Notes: a model not told the origin generated them from the letters alone. A stretch of DNA of 64,000 bases from SHZI01 sp963802215 (GCA_963802215.1 CAWDHQ010000001.1:186001-250000), one strand, 5' to 3'; counted from the first letter of the stretch, positions 16,798 to 26,232 are shown. Numbers and translations are program-made.

Positions 16798-17573
16798 CCA
16801 TGACCTTTCCGGGGGTTCAGCGTATCCGATTCAATGCGTCCGTCCCGCAGGCGGATCGAACGGTGGGCGTACTCGGCAACGCTGGCGTCGTGGGTGACCA
16901 GGACGATGGTATTGCCCTTCGCGTGCAGGTCGTCGAAGAGCGCCAGGATGTCTGCCGTCGTGGCCGAGTCCAGGTTGCCGGTGGGTTCGTCCGCCAGCAG
17001 GAGGCTGGGACGGGTCACCAGCGCGCGGGCCACCGCGACGCGCTGCCGCTGGCCGCCCGAGAGTTCCGATGGACGGTGGCGCATGCGTTCGCGCAGGCCG
17101 ACCTGCTCCAGCGCCAGCCGGGCACGCTCGGTGCGCTCGCGGCGGCCGATGCCGGCGTAGATCAGGGGCAGCTCCACGTTGTGAAGGGCATCGGCCCGCG
17201 CGAGCAGGTTGAAGGTCTGGAACACGAAGCCAATCTCCCGGTTGCGCAGGGCGGCGAGTTCCGCGTCGTCGAGCTCAGCCACGGGAGTCCCGTTCAGCCA
17301 GTACTCACCGCTGTCGGGTCGGTCCAGGCAGCCGATGATATTCATCAGTGTGGACTTGCCCGATCCGGACGGGCCCATGATGGCGACGTACTCCCCGCGG
17401 CAAATCGTCACATCCACCCCCTGGAGGGCCCTGATGACCGTGTCGCCCATGGGAAAGCTGCGGGTCAGGCTGCGGGTGACGATGACGTCATTGGTGCCGG
17501 GTTGCCGCGCCGGGCCCTGCGGGCCGGCGGGTGCGACCTGTGCGCGCTCGGTTGCTGAAGAAGGGGTTTGCAT
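16794..17573 (-). CDS. MacB/LolD-like ABC transporter ATP-binding protein
   Basis: 259 aa. Walker A GPSGSGKST (about 70-78), Q-loop 'FVFQTFNLL', ABC signature LSGGQRQR and Walker B 'LLLADEPTGNLDS' are all intact. The 'PTGNLDS' ending and the RSFPMGDTVIRALQGVDV start place it in the LolD/MacB group. A 30-residue Pro/Ala-rich N-terminal tail is unusual. It is expected to power the adjacent permease and adaptor in exporting an unknown substrate. Confidence 0.92.
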   Translation of the reverse strand: MQTPSSATERAQVAPAGPQGPARQPGTNDVIVTRSLTRSFPMGDTVIRALQGVDVTICRGEYVAIMGPSGSGKSTLMNIIGCLDRPDSGEYWLNGTPVAELDDAELAALRNREIGFVFQTFNLLARADALHNVELPLIYAGIGRRERTERARLALEQVGLRERMRHRPSELSGGQRQRVAVARALVTRPSLLLADEPTGNLDSATTADILALFDDLHAKGNTIVLVTHDASVAEYAHRSIRLRDGRIESDTLNPRKGHG

Positions 17574-17606
17574 AGGGTAGTCGGACCGTCGGAATGGGGT
17601 TGAGGT

Positions 17607-18308
17607 TCAGGCTGTCGTGACGTCCCGGCCAGCCCGCGTCCGGCGGAGCCAGGCCAGTCCACGCCGCGCGAGGAGCGGGCACGCCGCCAGCAGCGCGAAC
17701 GAGCCGACCAGGGTGGGCGACAGCAATCCCCCGAGGGAGTCGATGCGGCCCACTTCGGCGCCCGCGTTCACGTAGAGCAGCGTCACCGGCAGCATGCCCA
17801 GCAGGCTGACCCAGAAGAAGGTCCACGTGCGCAGCCGGGTGAGGCCCATGAGGGGGTTGATGGCAAAGAACGGGACCAGGGGCACGAGCCGCAGGCCAAA
17901 CAGGTACGAAACACCTTCGGCATCCAGGCCCCGGTTGACGCGGGCGGTCGCGAAGGCGAAGCGATCCTCGAAGTAGTCGCGCAGCAGGTGACGGGCGGTC
18001 AGGAAGCTGATCGTGGCGCCCATGCTGCTGCCCAGGGACATCCAGGCCGCGCCGGTGACCGTCCCGAAGATCGATCCCGCGGCGGGTGCCAGGATGAGGA
18101 AGGTCCCCGGCATGTTCAGGGCTGCGGCGGCGAGGGTCAGGCCAAAGAACAGGCCGCCGGAGGCCAGGGGCTCGGCGCGGGCCCGGAGACGTATGGCCTC
18201 GAGGGTTTCCCTGAGCGCGTGGAAATCGAGGTGCTCCCCGAGGCCCGGGCCGAAGAAAAGGAGAAGGACGGCACTGGCCAGTCCGGTGATAATCAGGCTG
18301 CGGTGCAT
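17607..18308 (-). CDS. TVP38/TMEM64 (DedA-superfamily) membrane protein
   Basis: 233 aa from ATG 18308; an alternative ATG at 18326 would overlap the ALDH start codon. The conserved 'LNMPGTFLILAPAAGSIFG', 'GSSMGATISFLTARHLLRDYF' and 'RLVPLVPFFAINPLMGLTR' form the VTT core. Relatives are implicated in lipid scrambling or undecaprenyl-phosphate handling. It precedes the ABC ATPase gene by 33 bp on the same strand, so it may lead the export operon. Confidence 0.88.
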   Translation of the reverse strand: MHRSLIITGLASAVLLLFFGPGLGEHLDFHALRETLEAIRLRARAEPLASGGLFFGLTLAAAALNMPGTFLILAPAAGSIFGTVTGAAWMSLGSSMGATISFLTARHLLRDYFEDRFAFATARVNRGLDAEGVSYLFGLRLVPLVPFFAINPLMGLTRLRTWTFFWVSLLGMLPVTLLYVNAGAEVGRIDSLGGLLSPTLVGSFALLAACPLLARRGLAWLRRTRAGRDVTTA

Positions 18309-18324
18309 GGGGGAGGGATGAATC

Positions 18325-19761
18325 ATGTACGACTACCGGCAATTCTATATCGACGGCGCGTGGGTTGACCCGGTTACGGCCGGGGCGCCGGGATTCCCCG
18401 TCGTGAACCCGGCCACCGAGGAGCGGATCGGGACCATCTCCCTGGGCACCCCCGCCGACGTGGACCTGGCCGTCACGGCCGCCCGCCGGGCCTTCGCCAC
18501 CTATTCGGTCACCACCATCCCGGAGCGCATGGCGCTCATCGACCGGGTCATTGCCGCCTACGAGCGTCGCCAGGACGACATCGCCCGGGCCATATCCGAC
18601 GAGATGGGCGCGCCGCTGGCCTTCGCCAGGCGTTCCCAGTCCCGGCTCGGCATCGGCCACCTGGCCACGATCCGGAAGGTCATGGAAAGCTTCCCGTTCG
18701 CCGAGGACCGGGATGGCCTGCGCCTGGTCCGGGAGCCGGTGGGCGTGTGCGCCTTCATCACGCCCTGGAACTGGCCGATGAACCAGATCACCTGCAAGGT
18801 GGCTCCCGCGCTCGCCGCCGGCTGCACCATGGTGCTGAAGCCCAGCGAGATCGCGCCGCTGTCGGGGACGATCTTCGCCGAGGTCATGCACGAGGCGGGC
18901 GTGCCCCGGGGCGTGTTCAACCTGGTGCACGGCGACGGGGCGGGCGTCGGCCAGGCGCTGTCCACGCACCCCGAAGTGGACATGGTGTCGTTCACGGGCT
19001 CGACCCGCGCGGGCATCGCCGTGGCGAAGGCCGGTGCCGACACGGTCAAGCGCGTGCACCAGGAGCTGGGCGGGAAGTCGCCGCTCGTGGTGCTCGACGA
19101 GCAGATCCTGGAAGCCGCCGTGCGCTGGGGCGTGGCGGACTGCTTCAGCAACAGCGGGCAGTCCTGCAATGCCCCGACCCGCATGCTCGTTCCGGCCCGG
19201 CTGCACGACCAGGCCGTGACGCTGGCGCGGGACGTGGCGGCCGGCATGGCGGTCGGCGATCCCCGGGACCCCGCCACGACGCTGGGTCCCGTGGTCAGCC
19301 GGCTGCAGTTCGACAAGATCCAGCGGCTGATCCATGCCGGCATCGGGGAAGGCGCCCGGCTGGTGACCGGCGGGGAGGGCCGTCCCGCGGGGCTGACGCG
19401 CGGCTACTACGTCCGCCCCACCATCTTTGCGGGCGTGCGCAACGACATGACGATTGCCCGGGAGGAGATCTTCGGCCCGGTGCTCGCGATCCTGCCCTAC
19501 GACACGGAGGCTGACGCCATCCGCATCGCCAACGACACGCCCTACGGCCTGGCGGCCTACGTCTGGGCCAGCGACCTGGCTGTCGCCCGCCGCGTCGCGG
19601 GCCGCATCCGGGCGGGCATGGTCCACATCAATGGGGCCGACATGTCGCTCGAGGCGCCCTTCGGCGGCTTCAAGCAGTCAGGCAACGGGCGGGAGTGGGG
19701 CGAGTTCGGCCTGGCGGACTTCGTCGAGCTGAAGGTCGTGCTCGGCTACGGAGAGCCGTAG
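18325..19761 (+). CDS. NAD(P)-dependent aldehyde dehydrogenase
   Basis: 478 aa. 'ITPWNWPMNQITCKVAPALAAGCTMVLKPSE' is the cofactor-binding region, 'VSFTGSTRAG' the NAD loop, 'ELGGKSP' carries the general-base Glu, and 'SNSGQSCNAPTR' the catalytic Cys. 'EEIFGPVLAILPYD' completes the family pattern. A ribosome site GGGAGGG lies 7 bp upstream. It converges on the TonB receptor and could oxidise an aldehyde made by the ThDP enzyme of the same island. The TAG stop is the first TAG of a REP-like element. Confidence 0.92.
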   Translation: MYDYRQFYIDGAWVDPVTAGAPGFPVVNPATEERIGTISLGTPADVDLAVTAARRAFATYSVTTIPERMALIDRVIAAYERRQDDIARAISDEMGAPLAFARRSQSRLGIGHLATIRKVMESFPFAEDRDGLRLVREPVGVCAFITPWNWPMNQITCKVAPALAAGCTMVLKPSEIAPLSGTIFAEVMHEAGVPRGVFNLVHGDGAGVGQALSTHPEVDMVSFTGSTRAGIAVAKAGADTVKRVHQELGGKSPLVVLDEQILEAAVRWGVADCFSNSGQSCNAPTRMLVPARLHDQAVTLARDVAAGMAVGDPRDPATTLGPVVSRLQFDKIQRLIHAGIGEGARLVTGGEGRPAGLTRGYYVRPTIFAGVRNDMTIAREEIFGPVLAILPYDTEADAIRIANDTPYGLAAYVWASDLAVARRVAGRIRAGMVHINGADMSLEAPFGGFKQSGNGREWGEFGLADFVELKVVLGYGEP

Positions 19762-19861
19762 GAGCGCCTTCAGGCGCGACCCCCCTTCCCGTGAGAATCG
19801 CGTCCGCGAGTCTCGAACGGGAAGGGGGTCGCGCCTGAAGGCGCTCCTACAGCGCTCCTAC
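19758..19861. repeat. composite REP-like element, class B, copy 8, with a duplicated 11-bp end
   Basis: The arms 19758-19782 and 19826-19850 enclose a core that is the inverted counterpart of the element at 5622-5713. The last 11 bp (AGCGCTCCTAC) is repeated once more at 19851-19861. The left arm gives the ALDH stop codon and the extra right end gives the TonB-receptor stop codon. Confidence 0.9.
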
Positions 19862-22800
19862 TCGCCGCCGAACCGGTAGCGGGCCCGGATGCCGATCACC
19901 CGCGGGTCCGGCGCGAAGGCCGCGCGGAACTGGGGCAGTTCCACGGTGACCGTCTTGCCCGGTTCGGTCGCGTAGTTGTTCGCCGGCGGCTGCCGGTTGA
20001 CCAGGTCGATGCCGCTGCCGAGGATGAAGCAGCAGGCCAGGCTGGGACCGCCCAGCACGTTGGCGATCGTGTCGTCGTCGAACACGTTCAGGATGTAGCC
20101 CGTCACGTCCCAGTTGCCGCTGCGCAGGCCGATGCGCAGGTCGAGGTTGGTGTCCGCCTCGACCCAGCTCTCATTGGTCGCCTCGATGTACCGCTTGTCG
20201 ACCCAGAGGAAATCGGACTCGACGTAGAAGTCCATGGCGTCACTCACCGGCAGGCTGTAGGCCACGCTGCCCACGAACTTGCCGGCCGGCGCGTCCTCGA
20301 GCTTCTTGCCGTCCAGGCTCACGTCGCAGAGCACGGCCGGAGCGACGTCGTTGTAGGGGTTGGTGTCCTCGTTGACGGTGGGCCTCGTCACCGTTGGCGA
20401 GCAGTTCCCGGCGCCCGCGATGAAGGTGAAGGACGAGTTGGTGACCACGGCATCCACGTACTGGGCATCGAGCCAGGTGTAGGAACCTGCCAGCGCCCAG
20501 CTGCCGCCAAGGAAGATCGCGTCGGGCTGCCAGGCCATGTCCACCTCGACGCCGAGGACCTCGGCGCCATCGACGTTTTCGAGGGCGTTGACCAGCCGGT
20601 CGCCGGCCTTGTTGAGTACCGACACCAGCGTCTGCTTCTCGGTGAAGTCCTGGAAGAACGCGGAGGTGTTGACGATCAGCGTGCCGTCCAGCGCCGTCTT
20701 CTTGGCGCCGATCTCCCACACGTTCAGCTTCTCGGGCTCGAACTCCAGGAGTTCCCGGTTGAGGCCGCTCGAGCCGATGCCCAGCGTGGAGAAGCCGCCG
20801 GGCTTTTCCGCCTTTGCCCAGGAAGCGTAGGTGTTCAGGTCGTCGTCGACCCGCCAGCTGAGCGTCAGCTTCGGGGAGAACCACTTGTCGGTGCGCTCGA
20901 TCTGATCCACGCAGTAGGGATTGAACAGGTCGAAGGGGTCCGTGCCGCCATTGTCCACGTTTGCGAGGCGCTGCTGGACTTTCGAGGACCGCAGGCACTG
21001 GGCCGGAATGACATCCCGCTGCCGGTAGTAGTTGGTATTGCCGGTCAGGGCCGTGAACTCGGGATCCGTGACGGCGCTGCCCGTGGGCGTGACGCCGAGG
21101 GCGTTCAGGGCCCGGGTGTCCGGGACGCTGTCGATGTCCGTGTTGGGGCTCCAGCTGTCGTACCAGCTCTCGAACGCCTGCTGGCTGTAGAAGGGGCCAC
21201 CGTACGGGTGCGCGGCATCCCACGGGAGCCCGGTGGATTCGTTGATGGGGGCTGGCCCGAACATGAACTCATCCGTACAGGGGCGGAAGAAGAAGCCGCA
21301 GGGGTTCCAGCTGCCGGGGCCGCCGGAGGCGAGGGGGTCGAGGAACTGCGGGCCCACGGCCTCGACCGTCTCGTCGTTGTAGCGGCCTTCGAAGATGGCC
21401 GTCAGGTCCGGGGTCAGCGCGTACTCCACCTGGCCGAAGATGGACTTGTGGTCGGTGTTGCGGTCGGCGGGGCTGGGATCCTTGTACTGGGCGATGCCGT
21501 CGTAGGGTGACCCGTCGCCGAAATTGAAGCCCCCGCGCATCAGCGGTGCCACGGCCCGCTCCGTGTAGCCGTAGCAGCCCGTGCCGGGCGCGACGAACAG
21601 CAGGTCGTCGAAGGTATTGCCGTCCGCACTCGACCAGGCGCAGTGGCTGCCGGAGCCCTGCACCGTGAGCGAGTTGCTGGTGTTGCCCACGTTCTCCTTC
21701 CAGTACAGGCCCCCGAGGGTGCCCTGCCAGGGACCGTCGAGATTGGTCCGGAACATGAGTTCCTGGCTGAACTGGGTCGTGAGCTTGTCCGTGGTCAGGA
21801 GGAAGGCGTTGACCCCGCCATTGGAGTACGGGGCGCCGGTGAGCGGCGAGACGGTGGACGGGTCGGTGCGAAAGGCGAACTTGCCGTTGTCCGCGTTCTC
21901 GACGGCGTCCTCGTGGATGTAGCCGGTGTGGGAGCTCAGCGTGCCCCAGGCCACGTCCCAATCAGCCACGAGGGACAGGCGGATGAGTTGCCGGTCGATA
22001 CCCTCGTAGTCCTGGTTGGTGAACGGGTTGGGGCTGACGGCGATGTCACCTTCCCGGAAATTCTTGGCGGGCCCGACCACGCTGGCCACGGCCGTCTCGC
22101 AGTGGGGACTGCTGTAGAGGACATTGGGAACGGCAGTATCGGGCCCGGTGGGCGTGTAGCTGGGGTCGTAGAGCCGAGCATTCCGGGCGTCCAGGGCCGC
22201 GTTGTAGGCGATGCTGGCCAGCTGCTCGAAGCACCGGAACTCGGCCGGGTACGTGATGCCCGACACCGGGTCGGTGAAGGGGGTGCGCGAGGCCTCGGGC
22301 AGCAGGGTCTCGTCGTTGAACTTCAGGAACGCCGTCGCACTGGGCCCGCTCTGCTGGTCCTGGTACTCGGCCCGGAACTTGAGGGTGACGGTATCGGTCA
22401 CCTGGGACTTGGCGGTCAGGGCGAGGCCATAGCCCTCGTCGTCCGCCAGGCTGTCTCCCGTGATGGCGTTGTCGTAGAAGCCCTTCTCGTCCCACCAGGC
22501 GGCGTTGAAGCGCAGGCCGAGCTTGTCGCCGAACACGGGGCCGCTGAGCCCCATGGCCGCGTTGTACTGGTCTTCGGCATTCGCGTCCATCGAGAAGGTC
22601 GATTCGAAGACGTCCGACGGATCCTTGGTGATGTACTGGATCGCACCTGCGAAGGCGCTGCGCCCGTACAGTGCCATCTGCGGGCCCTTCAGCACGTCGA
22701 TGCGCTCGATATCCACCAGCCGGGTGTTCAGCAGGACGCCGCCACCGGAGTTGCTGATGGCTTCCGTCGACACGTCGATGCCGTCGACCAGGACGGCCAC

Positions 22801-23118
22801 GTTCTGCCGGCCCCGGGTCGGCGCGAGGCCCCGGATGGTGATGCGGGTATCGCTCTTCGCTGCGCCCTCGTCGAATTCCACGGACGACAGGCCCTTGGTG
22901 ATGTCCGCGATGCTGTTGATGCCCTTTTGCGCGATCTCCTCGGCGGTGATCGCGTTGATCGCGATCGGCACGTCCTGCAGGCTTTCCTCCCGCTTGCGCG
23001 CGCTCACGATGATTTCCTCCACCTGGGCCCAGCCAGTGGCGGGAACCAGTAGCGGCAGGGGACTGCACGCCAGCGTCAGGGCTGCGGTCAGTGAGACGCC
23101 GCTGCGGGACTGCACCAT
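19858..23118 (-). CDS. TonB-dependent outer-membrane receptor
   Basis: 1086 aa. A signal peptide (about 1-32, ending GWAQ) is followed by a TonB-box-like 'EEIIVSARKREESLQDVP', the plug domain ('ITIRGLAPTRGRQNVAVLVDGIDV', 'IDVLKGPQMALYGRSAFAGAIQYIT') and a long barrel with Cys-containing loops. It would import a bulky or scarce substrate across the outer membrane. ATG 23118 has a strong AAGGAG 7 bp upstream and starts the signal peptide. The protein ends YRF-GGE; the usual terminal aromatic is followed by three extra residues, and the stop lies in a repeat. Confidence 0.93.
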   Translation of the reverse strand: MVQSRSGVSLTAALTLACSPLPLLVPATGWAQVEEIIVSARKREESLQDVPIAINAITAEEIAQKGINSIADITKGLSSVEFDEGAAKSDTRITIRGLAPTRGRQNVAVLVDGIDVSTEAISNSGGGVLLNTRLVDIERIDVLKGPQMALYGRSAFAGAIQYITKDPSDVFESTFSMDANAEDQYNAAMGLSGPVFGDKLGLRFNAAWWDEKGFYDNAITGDSLADDEGYGLALTAKSQVTDTVTLKFRAEYQDQQSGPSATAFLKFNDETLLPEASRTPFTDPVSGITYPAEFRCFEQLASIAYNAALDARNARLYDPSYTPTGPDTAVPNVLYSSPHCETAVASVVGPAKNFREGDIAVSPNPFTNQDYEGIDRQLIRLSLVADWDVAWGTLSSHTGYIHEDAVENADNGKFAFRTDPSTVSPLTGAPYSNGGVNAFLLTTDKLTTQFSQELMFRTNLDGPWQGTLGGLYWKENVGNTSNSLTVQGSGSHCAWSSADGNTFDDLLFVAPGTGCYGYTERAVAPLMRGGFNFGDGSPYDGIAQYKDPSPADRNTDHKSIFGQVEYALTPDLTAIFEGRYNDETVEAVGPQFLDPLASGGPGSWNPCGFFFRPCTDEFMFGPAPINESTGLPWDAAHPYGGPFYSQQAFESWYDSWSPNTDIDSVPDTRALNALGVTPTGSAVTDPEFTALTGNTNYYRQRDVIPAQCLRSSKVQQRLANVDNGGTDPFDLFNPYCVDQIERTDKWFSPKLTLSWRVDDDLNTYASWAKAEKPGGFSTLGIGSSGLNRELLEFEPEKLNVWEIGAKKTALDGTLIVNTSAFFQDFTEKQTLVSVLNKAGDRLVNALENVDGAEVLGVEVDMAWQPDAIFLGGSWALAGSYTWLDAQYVDAVVTNSSFTFIAGAGNCSPTVTRPTVNEDTNPYNDVAPAVLCDVSLDGKKLEDAPAGKFVGSVAYSLPVSDAMDFYVESDFLWVDKRYIEATNESWVEADTNLDLRIGLRSGNWDVTGYILNVFDDDTIANVLGGPSLACCFILGSGIDLVNRQPPANNYATEPGKTVTVELPQFRAAFAPDPRVIGIRARYRFGGE

Positions 23119-23256
23119 GAGTAGCTCCTTGTCGACTCGGTCCGGTATCGGACAGTTGTGTGTTACGGAAAAGCCGGCGGGCGGAACGACCCCGGTCATG
23201 CCTGCGTCGGCCCCACCCATCGCAAGTTCTCGTTTGGCGGATTCTGCGCCCGCCGC

Positions 23257-23280
23257 AAAGGTCATACAAGTATGACCTTT
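23257..23280. promoter_or_regulatory. perfect palindromic operator candidate
   Basis: The arm AAAGGTCATAC (23257-23267) and its exact reverse complement (23270-23280) are separated by AA. It sits 139 bp upstream of the TonB receptor start and touches the MFS stop codon. T-runs are on the wrong side for an intrinsic terminator on either strand. The likely binder is the TetR-family regulator encoded at 25582-26208. Confidence 0.6.
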
Positions 23281-24634
23281 AAAAAAGCCCTGCAACCCGC
23301 CCGAGGCGTCCTGCCCGCGGGATGCCGGTAACGGTGCCCCGGCGGACCCAGAGTGCTGCGGCCAGGACGGCGAAGTTGACGATCCCCATCATGACGAACG
23401 GTGCTGAACGGCCAAAGGCGTCGAACACGAGGCCGCCGGCAAAGGTAAGGCACACGATCCCGAGTGAGCCGCAGAGCCCGAACATGCCGATGAGCGTGCC
23501 ACGAGTCGCTGCCGGGGCTTCCTGGCCGATGAGCACGCCGGCGGCCACGACGGCGCTGGCCTCGCCGATGCCGGCCAGCATGGCGGCCGGCAGCATCCAG
23601 GGGCCAAAGGGGTCATCCACCTGGCCGAGCGCCGAATAGCCGATGCCCGCCAGGCCAAAGGCGACGCACACGCCCGTGAGGCGGGGGATGCGGTCGAGGA
23701 TCACGCCCATGACGGGCGACCAGAGGAGCGCCATGCCCTGGGCGATGCCAAAGATCATGCCGGCCTTGGAGGTGGCGGCACCGGGGGTGAGGCCCGCATC
23801 CACGCCGGCCTGGAAGACCCACAGGAAGATGAACGTCGTGATGATCACCAGGTCGCCACGCGACGCAAACGCCAGGAGATAGGCCAGGCCGATGCGGGGA
23901 TTGTCGCGGGCGGCGGCCACGCCACTCGCTGTCTGCCGCAGCAGCGTCAGCCGGGGCCGCCCGGCAGGGCTGCTGTGTGCCTGGAGCCCTGCCCGCAGAA
24001 GCAGGGCAAGCAGCAGCGTGAGTCCGGCAAAGATCCAGAATGTGTAACGGATGGCGGTGACGCCGTCGAAGCCCTGGTCCGCCAGCCAGAGCGGGACCTT
24101 CGCCAGCACGGTGGCCATCAGTACCACGCCGAGGCCGTTGAACACGCCCACGAGGCCCATCCAGCGGCCGCGCGACGTGTCCTGGGTGTATTCCGCAAAG
24201 CACGTGGACATCATCACCGTGGCCGCCGTCATCCCCACCGCGTACATGATCCGGTAGAGGATGAGTTCGCCCTCGGACCCGGCCAGCGGGTAGATGACGA
24301 AGGACAGTGCCGTGAAGACGAGGCCGCCCACGTAGACCACGCGTCGTCCCGTGCGGTCGGACAGGGCGCCGATCAGCCCCGCGATCAGCACCTGGGTGCC
24401 TTCCTGCAGGCTCACCAGGAGCCCCGCGAGCGAGCCCTGCTCGGCCTGGGGGATGCCGAGGATCTCGAAGAGGTAGGGCTGGGCCGCCGTGACGAAGGTG
24501 ACGAGGCTCAGGGTGGCCAATGCGCCGAAAAGCAAGGTGGCGGCGTTGGCCCGACTGACGCCCGGGCTCAGCCAGAAGGGGCCGAACCGGGCGCCCGCCG
24601 GGTCGGGCGGCGCGATGTGCCTGGGTGCCGCCAC
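23279..24634 (-). CDS. MFS transporter
   Basis: 451 aa, 12 TM segments. The motif-A-like loop 'GALSDRTGRRVVYVGG' follows TM2, and 'AGMIFGIAQGMALLWSPVMGVILDRIPRLTG' is the equivalent loop in the second half. It probably carries the island's substrate or product over the inner membrane. It is 37 bp downstream of the 8-TM protein gene on the same strand and 160 bp before the TonB receptor. Confidence 0.87.
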   Translation of the reverse strand: MAAPRHIAPPDPAGARFGPFWLSPGVSRANAATLLFGALATLSLVTFVTAAQPYLFEILGIPQAEQGSLAGLLVSLQEGTQVLIAGLIGALSDRTGRRVVYVGGLVFTALSFVIYPLAGSEGELILYRIMYAVGMTAATVMMSTCFAEYTQDTSRGRWMGLVGVFNGLGVVLMATVLAKVPLWLADQGFDGVTAIRYTFWIFAGLTLLLALLLRAGLQAHSSPAGRPRLTLLRQTASGVAAARDNPRIGLAYLLAFASRGDLVIITTFIFLWVFQAGVDAGLTPGAATSKAGMIFGIAQGMALLWSPVMGVILDRIPRLTGVCVAFGLAGIGYSALGQVDDPFGPWMLPAAMLAGIGEASAVVAAGVLIGQEAPAATRGTLIGMFGLCGSLGIVCLTFAGGLVFDAFGRSAPFVMMGIVNFAVLAAALWVRRGTVTGIPRAGRLGRVAGLF

Positions 24635-24671
24635 GCTGCTTATTCCTGCGGGCAGGCCGGGAGAAGGCCGG

Positions 24672-25577
24672 CTAGACCCGGGCTTCCTGGTCCTGCAGCG
24701 CCGCCTTCTGGTGAGCGGGCGTCTTTACCGCGAGGAAGGCTGCCACGGCGATGGCGCCCGCGACCAGGCTCATTTCGAGCCCGAACTCCTGGGGCTTCTC
24801 CCAGAACTCCGTAAACAGGTGCCAGCGCCCGGCGATCTCAACGCTGTTCCAGGCAATGATTGCGGTGGGTATCCCGTAGCGGATCGCCGTGGTTACCTTC
24901 CACATCTGCACCAGGCGCTGGAAGAGGTAGATGGCCCACACGGTGTTGACGAAGAAGATGCCGTAGGTGACGGGATGGTGGTCGCCCAGGATGCTTTCGT
25001 CGTAGACGAACAGCAGCACCAGGTAGCAGAACCAGACGACGTAGATCGTCTCCAGCGCGGTGATCGCCGCGAAATTCCGCTCGTAGTTGCGGCTCGGCTT
25101 GCCGGTCCTCAGGCCCAGATTGCGCTGGAACCACACGAACATGTTGCACTTGGTTTCCTTGTTGAGCATGAAGTAGCTCATGGTGGCGGCCAGGATGCCA
25201 ATCGAGGACATCATCACCAGGTACTCCGCCTTGGTGGCGATCTGGCCGGGCACGCGGGGGTCCATCAGGTCCGGAACGGCCAGGTCGTTGGCATTCCAGA
25301 CGAAGGCAAACTCGACCCACCCCGTCCAGAGGAGGGTGCCGGCCCAGAAGCCGTACCAGGTGCCCGCGACTTCCCCGGGATGCTTCATCCCGATGAAGAG
25401 CAGGATGGCGCCGACGGCGCCCAGGGCGAATGCCGACTGGTAGACGTAGGCCTCGCCGAAAATGTTCTCCATCGCGATCATCACCGTATGGCCCAGCGCC
25501 TGTACGACGAAGACGATCACGAACGCCAGGAGCCCGATGAACGGCGGGCGGGCAAAAGCATTCTTGATGGCACTCAT
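24672..25577 (-). CDS. unrecognised 8-TM membrane protein
   Basis: 301 aa. I count eight hydrophobic segments (about 12-40, 46-63, 73-96, 118-139, 163-190, 197-222, 232-250 and 268-286). Polar or aromatic residues lie in or near the membrane: 'ALGHTVMI', 'GWVEFAFVW', 'ALETIYVVWFCY', 'NSVEIAGRW'. A Cys ('KCNMFVWFQR') is in the central loop. I cannot assign a family. It is 4 bp after the TetR gene and 37 bp before the MFS gene, so it probably belongs to the island's transport or redox function. Confidence 0.75.
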   Translation of the reverse strand: MSAIKNAFARPPFIGLLAFVIVFVVQALGHTVMIAMENIFGEAYVYQSAFALGAVGAILLFIGMKHPGEVAGTWYGFWAGTLLWTGWVEFAFVWNANDLAVPDLMDPRVPGQIATKAEYLVMMSSIGILAATMSYFMLNKETKCNMFVWFQRNLGLRTGKPSRNYERNFAAITALETIYVVWFCYLVLLFVYDESILGDHHPVTYGIFFVNTVWAIYLFQRLVQMWKVTTAIRYGIPTAIIAWNSVEIAGRWHLFTEFWEKPQEFGLEMSLVAGAIAVAAFLAVKTPAHQKAALQDQEARV

Positions 25578-25581
25578 GGAG

Positions 25582-26208
25582 TTAACTCCTCGAAAGTGAC
25601 GGGGGGTGCAGCAGGAGGAAGCCGCTCATCGTGGAGCGGAACAGGCCTGCGAAACGGGGGTCGCGGTGATAGACCTCCAGCACGGGCACCGCGGTGCGTG
25701 CGATCAGCCGCGCCGTGTAGTCGGCGCTGCCATTGAGGAGCGCGCCGCCCGGCTCGATGAAGCGCAGCAGCGCCGTGATCTTGTCGCGGAAGGGCATGTG
25801 CAGGTCCCGGAAGAGCTCGAAGTGGACGCCGCCGGTCCTCGTGGACAGGCGCAGGGCATCCGGGCTTGCGGCCCAGAGGGCCAGATAGGCGTCGAAGATC
25901 CCGTGCAGCACCCCACGGGCATCCCGGGCGTCGATCGACTCCAGGTGCGCCAGCCCGTCCACGAAGACCGGCCGGATGATGTTCGCAAGCACGTCCTCCC
26001 GGCTGGCGAAGAACCGGTAGAAGCTGCTGCGGGCGATGCCGGCAGCAGCGAGGATCTGCTCGACGCTGACGTTCTCGTAGCCATGGGCGACGAACAGCGC
26101 GGCGCTCTCGCCCAGGATGCGCGCCCGCGTGCCGTCCTGGCGGGTCCGGATTTTCGCGTTGACTGATTCGCTGGCGGGCGGGCGGACCAGGGTGCCGGAC
26201 AGGGGCAT
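25582..26208 (-). CDS. TetR/AcrR family transcriptional regulator
   Basis: 208 aa. The N-terminal helix-turn-helix spans about residues 24-70 ('TRARILGESAALFVAHGYENVSVEQILAAAGIARSSFYRFFASRED'). The C-terminal ligand domain is unassigned. ATG 26208 is preferred over the longer open frame upstream. It heads the minus-strand block TetR, 8-TM, MFS, TonB receptor and is divergent from the ThDP enzyme, so it is the natural local regulator. Confidence 0.88.
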   Translation of the reverse strand: MPLSGTLVRPPASESVNAKIRTRQDGTRARILGESAALFVAHGYENVSVEQILAAAGIARSSFYRFFASREDVLANIIRPVFVDGLAHLESIDARDARGVLHGIFDAYLALWAASPDALRLSTRTGGVHFELFRDLHMPFRDKITALLRFIEPGGALLNGSADYTARLIARTAVPVLEVYHRDPRFAGLFRSTMSGFLLLHPPSLSRS

Positions 26209-26232
26209 GGCGGTCACTCGCGCTGATAGCAG

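Noticed and set aside
23281..23290. A-run next to the palindrome as an intrinsic terminator
   Set aside because: On the minus strand the T-run precedes the hairpin, and on the plus strand there is no T-run after it, so termination geometry is absent.
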